From contig NZ_RARB01000002.1 in NCBI RefSeq assembly GCF_003612015.1, forward strand, positions 373,590 to 437,589: DNA of 64,000 nt, in the 5' to 3' direction. Both the position numbers and the translations under genes were made by a program. The notes under the pieces are model-generated. The model saw only the letters and a list, made by a program, of their open reading frames with translations. It ran no database searches and had not been told where the DNA came from. Positions 18,319 to 26,797 of this stretch are shown piece by piece (position 1 is the first letter of the stretch; every line of letters begins with the position of its first letter). The DNA comes from Pantoea piersonii (GTDB lineage Bacteria; Pseudomonadota; Gammaproteobacteria; Enterobacterales; Enterobacteriaceae).

Positions 18319-18344
18319 CCGCGCCCGTTTATGCTCTCCGGTAA

Positions 18345-18374
18345 AGCCCGCTCCCGCTAAGCGGGCTTTTTTTC
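18345..18374 (+). terminator. Rho-independent terminator
   Basis: AGCCCGCT / AGCGGGCT stem, a 7-base loop and a run of seven T. Confidence 0.85.
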
Positions 18375-18533
18375 GCCTGCTGCAATGGATTTTTACAAAA
18401 GGCTGCGCAGCAACAGGCCAGAGCGGCGGCGAGCAATCTGTCGCGCGGCGGAATCGAAGCATAAGAAAAAGGATCGTTCAGCCGCAGCGGCTATGGTTAA
18501 AAGAGCAGCACGCCTTTTAACCTGGAGGAGCGA

Positions 18534-20339
18534 ATGAACGATAAAGAGAGCGCCGCGCTGATTAGCGCGCGGCTGGCATTGACTGCGCAGCGGCGTACGC
18601 AGACCCGAACCGCGCTGGCAGCGGGTGAACCGGCAGAGCCGGATCGCGCACGCGCGCAGCGCTACGCCTTTCAGCAACATCTGCGTCAGGGCGTTATCAC
18701 CGGCGAAAGCAACGATCTGTTGCCGATCGCCTTCTTAGAGCAGGGGATAACCTGCGCCCGCGCCGTGGCGCTGCTGCGAGAAGACGGCATTCCCAGGGGC
18801 TGCGGTTTTATGACGCACGGCGGGCTCTTTATCACTAATCATCATCTGCTGCCGCAGCCGCCCGCGCAGGGGCGCGTCACGCTGCAGTTTGGCTGGCGGC
18901 GAACAGAAACGGGCGAACTGGTCGACGGCGTAACTTATGTCGCCGATGCGGAGCGTTTTTTTCTTACCAGCCCGACCGATGAGCTGGACTGCACCCTTAT
19001 TGCGCTCGGCGAGATAGTGGCTGGCGGCGGCGAGGCGCCGCAGCCGCTGGCGCTGAACGATCGCAATGATAAACATGCGCTGGGCATCAGCCTTAACCTT
19101 ATCCATCATCCCGGTGGCGCGCCGCAGCAGATTACGCTGCGTAATAACGCCCTGCTGGCGCGTCACGAGCAACTGCTGCACTATGCGGCCGATACCGATA
19201 GCGGCTCTTCCGGCGCGCCGGTGTTTAACGACGCGTGGCAGCTGGTCGCGCTACACCACGGCGGCGTTGAGAGCGATGACGGCTGGGTGAATGAAGGGAT
19301 CCGCATCAGCGCCATTATCGACTGGCTGAAGGGCGAGCTGCCGCAGCTGCCCGCGGCGCAACAGGCACAGCTGATGCAGGCGCTGACCGTCAGTGAAAAC
19401 GCGGCTCCGCCGATCGCCTCCGCTGCCGCGCCGGAGACCAACTACGGCAATCGCGACGGTTTCCAGCCCGGTTTCCTCGACGGCGAGGCGATCGATCTGG
19501 CCGCCATTATCGCGCCGCGCGCCGCTGAAGTGGCACCGCTGCGCGACGGTCGGCAGGGTGCGGAAGCGAAACTTGATTATCAGCACTTTTCGCTGCTGAT
19601 GAGCGCCGAGCGGCGACTCGCCTTTTTTACCGCCACCAATATTGACGGTGCGCGCTATATCTCCATCGATCGCGGCAACGGCCAGCCGTCGCTGCTGGAA
19701 GAGGGGGACCGCTGGTACGAAGACAGCCGCATCGACAGCCGCTACACCACCGGTCAGGCCTTTTACAGCGAATACAGCCGCTGGTTCGATCGCGGACATC
19801 TTACGCGTCGCAGCGATCCCACCTGGGGAACGGCGGAAGAAGCGGTACGCGCGAATAAAGATACTTTTCATTTCACCAACTGTTCGCCGCAGCATTTTCG
19901 CTTCAACCAGAGCCTGCAGTACTGGCAGGGCGTGGAGCGCTATATCCTTGAATCGGGCGTGCTGGAGTCGAAGCGTAAGGTCAGCGTGCTGACCGGGCCG
20001 GTGCTTAATGACCAGTGGCGGCAGTATGCTGAATGGCAGGTGCCCTTGATGTTCTGGAAGGTGGTGCTGCGCATTAACACGGCGGGCAAGCCGCAGGCGA
20101 CCGCTCTGCTGGTCAGCCAGGCGGATCTGCTGGATGAGCCGCGCCGCGTCCTGCCACATGCACAGGACGCGCCTCGGCCCAATGTCGATGAGTACCGCGT
20201 TACGGTCAGCGCGCTGGAGAAACTGACCGGGCTGAACTTCGCCGCTTTTCGCGACTGGGAGAGCTGGAAACCGGATGAATCGCTGCTGGCGCAGCCGCTG
20301 CCGGCAAAACTGATTACGACGTGGGAAGATTTACTGTAG
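18534..20339 (+). CDS. Trypsin-like serine protease fused to a NUC1-type DNA/RNA endonuclease
   Basis: 601 aa, no signal peptide, so probably cytoplasmic. Residues about 75-270 form a V8/trypsin-like domain with the complete triad: His103 (FITNHH), Asp152 (DELDCTLI) and Ser226 (SGSSGAPV). Residues about 345-590 form a DNA/RNA non-specific endonuclease domain (EndoG/NUC1 family) with the catalytic DRGH motif at 419-422 and the Mg-binding Asn region TNCSPQHFRFNQ (about 448-459). A linker rich in Ala and Pro lies between (about 280-340). ATG has GGAGGAG upstream. Single-gene unit ending at a strong terminator. Proteolytic control of a toxic nuclease, for example in phage defence, is a reasonable inference; the substrate and trigger are unknown. 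Confidence 0.85.
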   Translation: MNDKESAALISARLALTAQRRTQTRTALAAGEPAEPDRARAQRYAFQQHLRQGVITGESNDLLPIAFLEQGITCARAVALLREDGIPRGCGFMTHGGLFITNHHLLPQPPAQGRVTLQFGWRRTETGELVDGVTYVADAERFFLTSPTDELDCTLIALGEIVAGGGEAPQPLALNDRNDKHALGISLNLIHHPGGAPQQITLRNNALLARHEQLLHYAADTDSGSSGAPVFNDAWQLVALHHGGVESDDGWVNEGIRISAIIDWLKGELPQLPAAQQAQLMQALTVSENAAPPIASAAAPETNYGNRDGFQPGFLDGEAIDLAAIIAPRAAEVAPLRDGRQGAEAKLDYQHFSLLMSAERRLAFFTATNIDGARYISIDRGNGQPSLLEEGDRWYEDSRIDSRYTTGQAFYSEYSRWFDRGHLTRRSDPTWGTAEEAVRANKDTFHFTNCSPQHFRFNQSLQYWQGVERYILESGVLESKRKVSVLTGPVLNDQWRQYAEWQVPLMFWKVVLRINTAGKPQATALLVSQADLLDEPRRVLPHAQDAPRPNVDEYRVTVSALEKLTGLNFAAFRDWESWKPDESLLAQPLPAKLITTWEDLL

Positions 20340-20372
20340 CCGACGCGCCTGTTGCGTCCTGCAAGCCCGCAC

Positions 20373-20396
20373 AGCCCGCTTTACGCGGGCTTTTTT
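20373..20396 (+). terminator. Rho-independent terminator
   Basis: AGCCCGC 20373-20379 / GCGGGCT 20385-20391 with a 5-base loop and a T6 tract, 33 bp after the protease-nuclease stop. Confidence 0.85.
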
Positions 20397-20550
20397 CACT
20401 TCTTTTCAGGTAAATTCGTTGTACCTTCAAACCGTTACGCTTAGCACTTCTCCTTGCGATTCTGTGATGGCTGCTACACTTAGGGCTCGAGGCTGATAAC
20501 GATTCAGCTCCATTAACGACAGTGAAAGAGTCACGAAAAGGAGAGAACGT

Positions 20551-21408
20551 ATGACAGATCGTCCACAACATCCTCAGCAGGCGCAGCAGCAGGAATGGCC
20601 CGGCAGCATCCTGAAAATGGATCCAAAACCCGATCATGGTGAAACCAGCTATCAGGGTTCTGGCCGCCTGAAAGGCAAAACCGCCATTATTACCGGCGGC
20701 GATTCCGGCATCGGTCGTGCCGTCGCCATCGCCTACGCCCGGGAAGGCGCGGATGTCGTGATCTCCTACCTGGACGAGCATGAAGACGCAAAAGATACGG
20801 CGAAACTGGTGGAAGAGGCGGGCCAGCAGGCGCTGCTGATCGCAGGCGACGTCACCGAAGCGGAGCATTGCCGCAGCATTGTGGCGCAGACGGCCGAGCG
20901 TTTCGGCAAGATCGATATCGTGGTGAATAACGCGGCTTTCCAGATGACGCGTATGTCGCTGGATGAGATTAGCGATGATGAATTCGATCGCACGATGAAA
21001 ACCAATCTCTACGCCATGTTCTATATCTGCAAGGCGGCGGTGCCGCATATGCCTTCTGGCGGCGCCATTATCAATACGGCTTCGATCAACGCCGACCAGC
21101 CGAAACCGAAGCTGATCGCCTACTCCGCGACCAAAGCCGCTATTGTTAACTTTTCTGGCAGCCTTGCAGCGCTGCTGGCGGAGAAAGGCATTCGCGCCAA
21201 CGCCGTTGCGCCCGGTCCTATCTGGACGCCGCTGATCCCGTCAACCATGCCGCCTGAACAGGTGGAAAGCTTTGGTGGCGAAGTTCCGCTGCAGCGCATG
21301 GGACAGCCTGCCGAGCTGGCACCTGCCTACGTTATGCTGGCCAGCGACGAAGCGAGCTACATTTCTGGCGCAACCATTGCGGTCACAGGCGGTGTCGCGG
21401 TTATCTAA
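20551..21408 (+). CDS. Short-chain dehydrogenase/reductase, YghA-like
   Basis: 285 aa. Residues about 1-38 are a polar extension (Gln-rich) typical of the YghA/YhdF group. The Rossmann fold then begins with the glycine motif TGGDSGIGR, followed by VNNAA and the catalytic YSATKAA (YxxxK). The family reduces aldehydes or ketones with NAD(P)H; the substrate is unknown. The RBS is AAGGAG. A possible sigmaS-style -10 (CTACACT, 20474-20480) precedes it. Probably the first gene of a three-gene operon. Confidence 0.88.
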   Translation: MTDRPQHPQQAQQQEWPGSILKMDPKPDHGETSYQGSGRLKGKTAIITGGDSGIGRAVAIAYAREGADVVISYLDEHEDAKDTAKLVEEAGQQALLIAGDVTEAEHCRSIVAQTAERFGKIDIVVNNAAFQMTRMSLDEISDDEFDRTMKTNLYAMFYICKAAVPHMPSGGAIINTASINADQPKPKLIAYSATKAAIVNFSGSLAALLAEKGIRANAVAPGPIWTPLIPSTMPPEQVESFGGEVPLQRMGQPAELAPAYVMLASDEASYISGATIAVTGGVAVI

Positions 21409-21427
21409 ATCTGCGTAAGGGAGAAAT

Positions 21428-22492
21428 ATGAACGCTTATCCTTTAAAGCTGACTACGCCGCTCGCCACCCATATTTTTGGCGGGCAGCGTATCAGAGAGC
21501 AGTTGGGAAAAGCGGGTCTGCCTGAGACGCGCATTGCGGAAAGCTGGGAAATCAGCGACGTTGACGGCATGATCGCCAGCGTCACCAACGGCGAGCTGGC
21601 GGGTCAGACGCTGCGCCAGCTCACCGAACGTTACCCCGACGAAATGGTCGCGCCTGGCTGGCGCGGCCCGCACTTCCCGCTGCTGAGCAAATTTATCGAC
21701 GGAACCGGCATGTTGCCGGTTCACCTGCACGCTAACGACGCGCTGGCGCAAAAGCTGGAGCAGCAGCCGAACGGCAAAACCGAAGCCTGGCATATTCTGT
21801 GGGCCGCGCCAGATGCGACCTGCCTGCTGGGCGTACGCGACGGTGTGGACAGCGCCCGACTCAAGGCGGCGCTGCTGGCGCAGGATTATGATGCGGTGAT
21901 GCACCGGGTGCCGGTAAAAGCGGGCGATACTTTTTACGTGCCAGGCGGCATGCTGCACAGCTTTGGTCCCGACACGCTGATTTATGAAATTGAGCAGACC
22001 TCCAATATCCAGCAGCATGCGATGCCATGGCAGATGGAGGATGGCGCGCGCCTCTCTCAGCAAGAGTGGGAAAAAAATATCGATGCGCTGCTGGAGGAGC
22101 TGCGGCCGGAGCTGCGCTGCACGCCGCAGCCGGGGCTGACGCTTGAGAAGGGCGGTCTGACGCGGCTTTTCTGCTGCGCCGGCCCCTATTTTGCGCTGGA
22201 ACGCTGGCGCTTTAGCGAGCCGCAACGTTTCAGCTTCAGCCGCGCGCGTATTGTTTCCAACACTGGCGAGCCGCTAACGGTGGAAGCGAACGGTGTCAGC
22301 GTGACGCTGGGCCGCGCCGAGTCGCTGCTGCTGCCTGCTGCGCTGGAGGAGGTGACGCTGCACGGCGCTGGCGAGCTGCTGATAGGCTATGTGCCCGATC
22401 TGACGCGCGACGTTGTCGCGCCGCTGCGGCAGGCGGGCTATAGCGAGACAGCCATAGCGCAGCTGGGCGACATCAACGGCACCCTGATATAG
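21428..22492 (+). CDS. Class I mannose-6-phosphate isomerase family protein
   Basis: 354 aa. Type I phosphomannose isomerase features: a cupin-like metal site in LPVHLHAND, then KTEAWHIL and GGMLHSFG, which would supply the His/Glu zinc ligands. The family interconverts mannose 6-phosphate and fructose 6-phosphate. Smaller than E. coli ManA (391 aa) and closer to the Bacillus-type enzymes, so it may serve a special sugar pathway. It starts 19 bp after the dehydrogenase gene behind AAGGGAGA. Confidence 0.85.
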   Translation: MNAYPLKLTTPLATHIFGGQRIREQLGKAGLPETRIAESWEISDVDGMIASVTNGELAGQTLRQLTERYPDEMVAPGWRGPHFPLLSKFIDGTGMLPVHLHANDALAQKLEQQPNGKTEAWHILWAAPDATCLLGVRDGVDSARLKAALLAQDYDAVMHRVPVKAGDTFYVPGGMLHSFGPDTLIYEIEQTSNIQQHAMPWQMEDGARLSQQEWEKNIDALLEELRPELRCTPQPGLTLEKGGLTRLFCCAGPYFALERWRFSEPQRFSFSRARIVSNTGEPLTVEANGVSVTLGRAESLLLPAALEEVTLHGAGELLIGYVPDLTRDVVAPLRQAGYSETAIAQLGDINGTLI

Positions 22493-22500
22493 GAGGTTTT

Positions 22501-23253
22501 ATGCTGCCATACAGCTTACAGGGAGAGGGCGAAACAACATTTGTGCTGATGCACTATCTGGGCGGCTCGCACCGCACCTGGTTTCCAGCACTGCCTTATC
22601 TCGATCGCGCTTCCCGCTGCGTGGCGTTAGATATGCCGGGCTTTGGCGACGCAACTGACATCAAAGATTATGATGTGGCCTCAATGGCGAACCAGGTCGA
22701 TGAAACCCTCCGCCAGTTGCAGCTGAAAAGGGTGATCCTTGTCGGTCACTCCATGACGGGGAAAGTGGCGATGGCGCTTGCCGCCCGACAGCCTGACTAT
22801 CTGCAACGGCTGGTGCTGGTGGCGCCGTCGCCGCCTGGCCCGCAGCCGATGAGTGAACAGGATCGCCAGACGCAGGCGGAGTATCAGGGAACGCGTCAGC
22901 AGGCGGAAAGCTTTGTCGACGGTGCCTGCTCCGCACCTCTGCCGGATGTGCTGCGCGAGGTGGCGATTGCCGATGCGCAAAGCGCCGCGCCTGCCGCCTT
23001 TCACGCCTGGGCGCTGCACGGCAGCCGGGAAGATCTGCGCGAGCAAATCGGCCGCCTTGAGCTGCCCGCCATGATGGTGCTGGGCAGCGAAGATGGCAAC
23101 GTGCCGGGCATTGAGACGCAGCGGGAAGTGATGCGCACCCATCTGCCGCAGGGCGAGCTGGAGATTATCGACGGCGCCGGCCATCTGCTGCCGATGCAGA
23201 CCCCGCAGGCGCTGGCGGAGCGGATGCTGGCGTTTGCGCGCCGCGAACTCTGA
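22501..23253 (+). CDS. Alpha/beta hydrolase
   Basis: 250 aa with the complete catalytic triad: nucleophile elbow GHSMTG (about residue 83), Asp in GSEDGNVPG and His in GAGHLLP. The fold is a typical small cytoplasmic esterase/lipase-like hydrolase; the substrate is unknown. It begins 8 bp after the isomerase stop (RBS AGGAGG), making a dehydrogenase-isomerase-hydrolase operon that ends at the terminator beside tRNA-Asn. Confidence 0.85.
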   Translation: MLPYSLQGEGETTFVLMHYLGGSHRTWFPALPYLDRASRCVALDMPGFGDATDIKDYDVASMANQVDETLRQLQLKRVILVGHSMTGKVAMALAARQPDYLQRLVLVAPSPPGPQPMSEQDRQTQAEYQGTRQQAESFVDGACSAPLPDVLREVAIADAQSAAPAAFHAWALHGSREDLREQIGRLELPAMMVLGSEDGNVPGIETQREVMRTHLPQGELEIIDGAGHLLPMQTPQALAERMLAFARREL

Positions 23254-23284
23254 GTCTGTTAGCGGCAAAGTCACCACAGCAAAA

Positions 23285-23317
23285 AGCCCGCTCAGGTTTC
23301 CCTGAGCGGGCTTCTTT
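23285..23317. terminator. Bidirectional terminator between the hydrolase gene and tRNA-Asn
   Basis: A 12-bp stem (AGCCCGCTCAGG / CCTGAGCGGGCT) with a TTTC loop. T-rich tracts follow on both strands (TTCTTT on plus, TTTTTG on minus), so it can end both the operon and the tRNA transcript. Confidence 0.9.
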
Positions 23318-23321
23318 AATA

Positions 23322-23397
23322 TGGCTCCTCTGACTGGACTCGAACCAGTGACATACGGATTAACAGTCCGCCGTTCTACCGACTGAACTACAGAGGA
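23322..23397 (-). tRNA. tRNA-Asn (anticodon GTT)
   Basis: 76-nt cloverleaf including an encoded CCA: acceptor TCCTCTG / CAGAGGA, D-arm with AGTTCAGTCGGT, anticodon stem-loop GGACTGTTAATCC (anticodon complement at 23362-23364) and T-arm GGTTCGAGTCC. It is nearly identical to E. coli tRNA-Asn. tRNA-Asn loci are frequent integration sites, but no integrase or duplicated 3' end lies beside this one. Confidence 0.98.
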
Positions 23398-23415
23398 ATC
23401 GTTTCGATGGGGCGC

Positions 23416-23444
23416 ATATTAATGGCCGCGCTCCGGCGTGTCAA
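23416..23444 (-). promoter_or_regulatory. Promoter of tRNA-Asn
   Basis: On the minus strand: -35 TTGACA (23444-23439), a 17-base spacer, -10 TAATAT (23421-23416), then a GC-rich discriminator GCGCCCC typical of stringently controlled stable-RNA promoters. Confidence 0.85.
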
Positions 23445-23500
23445 CAGCGAAAAACACATTAGCATTCAACTGGCTAGCTTTGCAGCAATGCGATCGCGGA

Positions 23501-24277
23501 TTAAGCGGAATGCGGCGAATTTTGCGCAAAACACGGCAGCGGATGCTGGCGATAGAACTGGCTCAGGTGGCGGTACATCGCCGGAAAGCGCTCAAACAGC
23601 AGCGCCGGCGCGGTAAAAAAATATTCGGACAGCACGGCAAAACACTCGGCGGGATCGCTGGCGGCATAAGGATCGATAGTCGCGGCCTGTTCGCCGACCA
23701 GCTCAACCTCATTTTCGATTTCTTCCATGGCGGCGCGCAGATCTTTTTCCCACAGCGCAACATCACGCAGCGCCATCACCGGTATGCCGCTGGTGTAGCC
23801 GCGGCCGCGTGCGTCCAGCTTGTGCGCCACTTCGTGGACCACCAGGTTATAGCCGGAGAGATCGAACGCATCCTGAAGGTCGAGCCAGTTGAGCACAATC
23901 GGACCCTGCGTCCAGCTCTGTCCGGCATGGACGGCAGCGGCGTGATGCACCAGGCCCTGTTCATCTTCCCAGCTGTCGGCGACTTCAAAAGGTTCTGGAT
24001 AGATCAGCACGTCGTGAAAGCCGTCGAGCCACTCCAGCCCCAGCTTCAGCACCGGCAAGCAGAAGAGCAGAGCGATGCGCGCGCTGCGCAATTCATCAAG
24101 CTCGACATTCTGCAGCGGCACCAGTCTCTTTTGCTGCAGGAAACGCTGCGCCATGGCGATCAGCGCCTGCTGCTCATCCTCGTCCAGCCAGCTAAATACC
24201 GGCTGCGCCAGCCCCTGTTGCCAGGGCAGCTCGACAAAGGAAGCGCGGTTATCGTTTTTCCACGGCCATTTAAACAT
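23501..24277 (-). CDS. mtfA: Mlc titration factor MtfA (M90 metallopeptidase)
   Basis: 258 aa (E. coli MtfA about 265). It has the zinc-peptidase motif HEVAHKLD (HExxH) and downstream Glu-rich helices. In E. coli MtfA binds the repressor Mlc and so raises expression of the glucose PTS gene ptsG; it also has aminopeptidase activity. The start was chosen at MFKWPWK (24277), the family N-terminus; a longer frame to 24337 lacks similarity. It neighbours tRNA-Asn as in E. coli. Confidence 0.95.
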   Translation of the reverse strand: MFKWPWKNDNRASFVELPWQQGLAQPVFSWLDEDEQQALIAMAQRFLQQKRLVPLQNVELDELRSARIALLFCLPVLKLGLEWLDGFHDVLIYPEPFEVADSWEDEQGLVHHAAAVHAGQSWTQGPIVLNWLDLQDAFDLSGYNLVVHEVAHKLDARGRGYTSGIPVMALRDVALWEKDLRAAMEEIENEVELVGEQAATIDPYAASDPAECFAVLSEYFFTAPALLFERFPAMYRHLSQFYRQHPLPCFAQNSPHSA

Positions 24278-24438
24278 TGCAGTACTCGCTGACGGATTCC
24301 CCTCGCGACCCTGACGCGCCAGAAAAAATGCCAGCATCCGAAGCGGTCGCTGGCACCTTGATCTGGCTGCAGGGATGAAAGCTGTCTATTCAACCGCTTA
24401 GCATGCAATTTGTCTGTGATTCAGCCCGCAAAGCGATG

Positions 24439-25116
24439 TTAATTGCGCTCGACGCGCGCAAATTCAATCACCCAGACCCAGGGGTTGACTTCCCAGCTGG
24501 TGGCACCGTACTGCTTCTGCCACGCTTTGCGGTAGGCCTCTTTAGGCGATTCCGCATTCATATTCATGGTGAAGAAGTTATTCAGGAAGTGCGAATCGGT
24601 CTGCACGCCTTCAGCCATAATGTCATCTTCGCTGATATCCTGGATCTTCTCCGCACGTACAGCGGTGATTTGCAGGTTGATGCGGCTGGCCCAGCGCGGC
24701 ATATGGATGGCGGTCTGCCAGCCGAACTGATCGGCTTCCGGTCCGCCCTGGCTATGATGCCCCAGCTCGTTGTTATCGGCGCGGTACTGGCAAAACGCGG
24801 GCAGGCGGAACGGCGACGGATCGCGTTCATACTCTGCCAGATCGCTTTCAGGCACGATAGGTCCACGCCAGGTCTCGCGCACCCACAAAATATCGCCCGG
24901 CTTGCCATAAGGGCAGTGCTGGCTGATATCGGCCATCGACATAAGCTTGTAGCCGTGCAGATGGTTAGCGTTAACGTCGAAAGCGTGTACGCCTTCATGA
25001 TGATCCTGACCTGGTCCGAAAGTCTGCGTTTTCATGATGCGCCGGGTCTGGGTTTGCTGGCCAACCAACAGGGCGCGAACCCGCTGTTCGGAAAAAAGAA
25101 TCGGCCGTTCTTTCAT
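24439..25116 (-). CDS. Phage-type ASCH-domain protein
   Basis: 225 aa. The N-terminus MKERPILFSEQRVRALLVGQ followed by QTRRIM is the hallmark of a phage protein family (often labelled morphogenetic or ASCH/PUA-like). Later motifs GDILWVRETW and MPRWASRINLQI also fit the ASCH fold, which usually binds RNA or modified nucleobases. It has no phage neighbours, so it is probably a leftover from an old integration near tRNA-Asn. RBS AGAGGT upstream. Confidence 0.75.
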   Translation of the reverse strand: MKERPILFSEQRVRALLVGQQTQTRRIMKTQTFGPGQDHHEGVHAFDVNANHLHGYKLMSMADISQHCPYGKPGDILWVRETWRGPIVPESDLAEYERDPSPFRLPAFCQYRADNNELGHHSQGGPEADQFGWQTAIHMPRWASRINLQITAVRAEKIQDISEDDIMAEGVQTDSHFLNNFFTMNMNAESPKEAYRKAWQKQYGATSWEVNPWVWVIEFARVERN

Positions 25117-25720
25117 TGATTACCTCTGAATATAAATAGAACCCGGTTGACACACATTCAATCGCTGTCTTGCGCCTGCGCTCAGCCGTGATGACTTTAC
25201 ATCAATCTGCTTAACAATTTGTCGCCTTACAGTAACGGCAACACAACGATTTGCCTTTAGGAAAAAGCGAAAATGCAAAAAACGCACCAGACCGAGTCTA
25301 CTAAGTGGTCCCTTACCTGGTATAACCCGAATACAGTACGTTATATCGGGCGTTTTTGAAACCTTTTCAGATTCTTTAACCTTCACAAAGCGCAGATATA
25401 CTGATTCATCCTGGACGATACTGCCGCTGGTTGTACATGTAGAAACGAACTCAGCGAGGCCGTTTCGCCTAATATTAATAAGATTTGCTTAAGATAATTG
25501 ATATGGGTTAATGCTGAAAGTTTGTTAAAAACTGGGATAGTGCTTGAATTAGCGCTATAACTCGATCCCGGTCTCATTTTTTTTCGAAACCGGTTTTATC
25601 ACAGCGAATTTAAACCACCCTGTGTCAAAAATTTGTCATCAGCTACTCGGTAAGATGACGTCCCACTGCGTACGGTCTGATGTAAAGACCGATACCCAAA
25701 CATTAACAGGGAGATAAGCC
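25117..25720. other. AT-rich intergenic region without a convincing gene
   Basis: About 600 bp of lower GC than its surroundings, between the ASCH gene and yedJ. The minus-strand frames here lack RBS and look non-coding. It contains a terminator-like hairpin at 25326-25357, not associated with any gene on that strand. Confidence 0.5.
25326..25357 (+). terminator. Orphan terminator-like hairpin
   Basis: CCCGA (25326-25330) pairs with TCGGG (25346-25350), extended by ATA/TAT with one bulged A, and is followed by CGTTTTT. No plus-strand gene lies upstream since the tRNA region, so it could end an unannotated small RNA. Confidence 0.35.
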
Positions 25721-26419
25721 ATGTCGCTCTCACTCTGGCAAACGCGCTTCGAAAGCTGGTTTCAGATTAACTGGGTTCATGATGACAAGGCGCATGATAT
25801 CGCCCATTTGCGCCGCGTCTGGATGAGCGCCCAACGCATTATGGCAGGTAGCGACGCCAGCCCGCTGGTGGTTCTGACCGCCTGCTACTTTCATGACGTG
25901 GTAAACCTGCCGAAAAATCATCCCGAACGCCATCTGGCTTCTACTTATGCTGCAGAAGAGACCGCACGCATCCTGACGCAGGATTTCCCCGATTTTCCCG
26001 CCGCGCTGATCCCGGCGGTAAGCCATGCGGTTAAAGCACACAGCTTTAGCGCCGCCATTGCGCCGGAAACCCTGGAGGCGAAGATCGTTCAGGATGCCGA
26101 TCGTCTCGAATCGCTGGGTGCCATTGGCCTGGCGCGCGTGTTCTACACGGCCGGCGCGCTTAATCGTCCGCTGTTTGACAGTGACGATCCGCTCGGCAAA
26201 ATGCGCGAGCTTAACGATGTAAACTGGACGCTCGATCACTTCCAGAAGAAGCTGCTGCGGCTGCCGGATACGATGCAAACCGAAGCGGGCAGGGCGCTGG
26301 CGCAGCATAATGCGGATTTCCTGGTGCGCTATATGGCCAAGCTGTGCGCGGAGCTGCAGGGCAACCTCACCAGCATCGACGAATCGGTGCTGCGCGATTT
26401 TAGCCCTATACGCGCCTAA
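25721..26419 (+). CDS. yedJ: HD-domain phosphohydrolase YedJ
   Basis: 232 aa (E. coli YedJ 231). HD signature: His in AHDIAHLRRV, HD in CYFHDVVN and Asp in VQDADRLES. The family binds divalent metal and hydrolyses phosphate esters, often nucleotides; the natural substrate of YedJ is not established. Start behind AGGGAGATAAGCC. Position near dcm as in E. coli. Confidence 0.93.
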   Translation: MSLSLWQTRFESWFQINWVHDDKAHDIAHLRRVWMSAQRIMAGSDASPLVVLTACYFHDVVNLPKNHPERHLASTYAAEETARILTQDFPDFPAALIPAVSHAVKAHSFSAAIAPETLEAKIVQDADRLESLGAIGLARVFYTAGALNRPLFDSDDPLGKMRELNDVNWTLDHFQKKLLRLPDTMQTEAGRALAQHNADFLVRYMAKLCAELQGNLTSIDESVLRDFSPIRA

Positions 26420-26497
26420 TATTAAATTTTTATGACAGTCTGTTAAACGTTAGTGACTTCCGCTACGTTGTGGATAAATAACGAAGGGAGTAACGGA

Positions 26498-26749
26498 ATG
26501 ACTGATACGGTAAATTTGACGATTAAGATTGATCCGGCGCTGAAGGAGCAGATTAAACAGCTGGCGCTGGAAAATCAGATCTCAATGAGTCAGGAGATTG
26601 TTCAGCGTCTACAGGAGAGCCTGTTGCCGCCCACCGCATCGGCGGTAGATAACCAGGATACGGAAGAGACCGCGTCAAACGCCTTTTCCGCGGATGAGGT
26701 TAAGCAGCTGCGTGCTCTACTGAAGAAACAGAGCAAGAAGAAGAAATAA
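26498..26749 (+). CDS. Arc-like ribbon-helix-helix DNA-binding protein
   Basis: 83 aa. Residues 1-45 show the Arc/MetJ pattern: a beta-strand TVNLTIKIDPAL, then helix A (KEQIKQLALENQ) and helix B (SMSQEIVQRLQESL). The rest is an acidic linker and a Lys-rich tail (KKQSKKKK). It probably dimerises to bind DNA as a local regulator; no toxin partner is adjacent. RBS AAGGGAG; a strong terminator follows. Confidence 0.8.
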   Translation: MTDTVNLTIKIDPALKEQIKQLALENQISMSQEIVQRLQESLLPPTASAVDNQDTEETASNAFSADEVKQLRALLKKQSKKKK

Positions 26750-26752
26750 ATA

Positions 26753-26777
26753 AGACCCGTCGCAAGACGGGTTTTTT
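26753..26777 (+). terminator. Rho-independent terminator
   Basis: ACCCGTC / GACGGGT stem with a GCAA tetraloop and a T6 tract, 5 bp after the Arc-like gene stop. Confidence 0.88.
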
Positions 26778-26797
26778 ATGGGCGTTATTCGGGCGTA

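Noticed and set aside
23322..23397. Integration at tRNA-Asn
   Set aside because: No integrase and no second copy of the tRNA 3' end in the window, so no island is called there.
25383..25577. 64-residue minus-strand frame in the gap before yedJ
   Set aside because: AT-rich intergenic DNA, no RBS, no similarity to known families.
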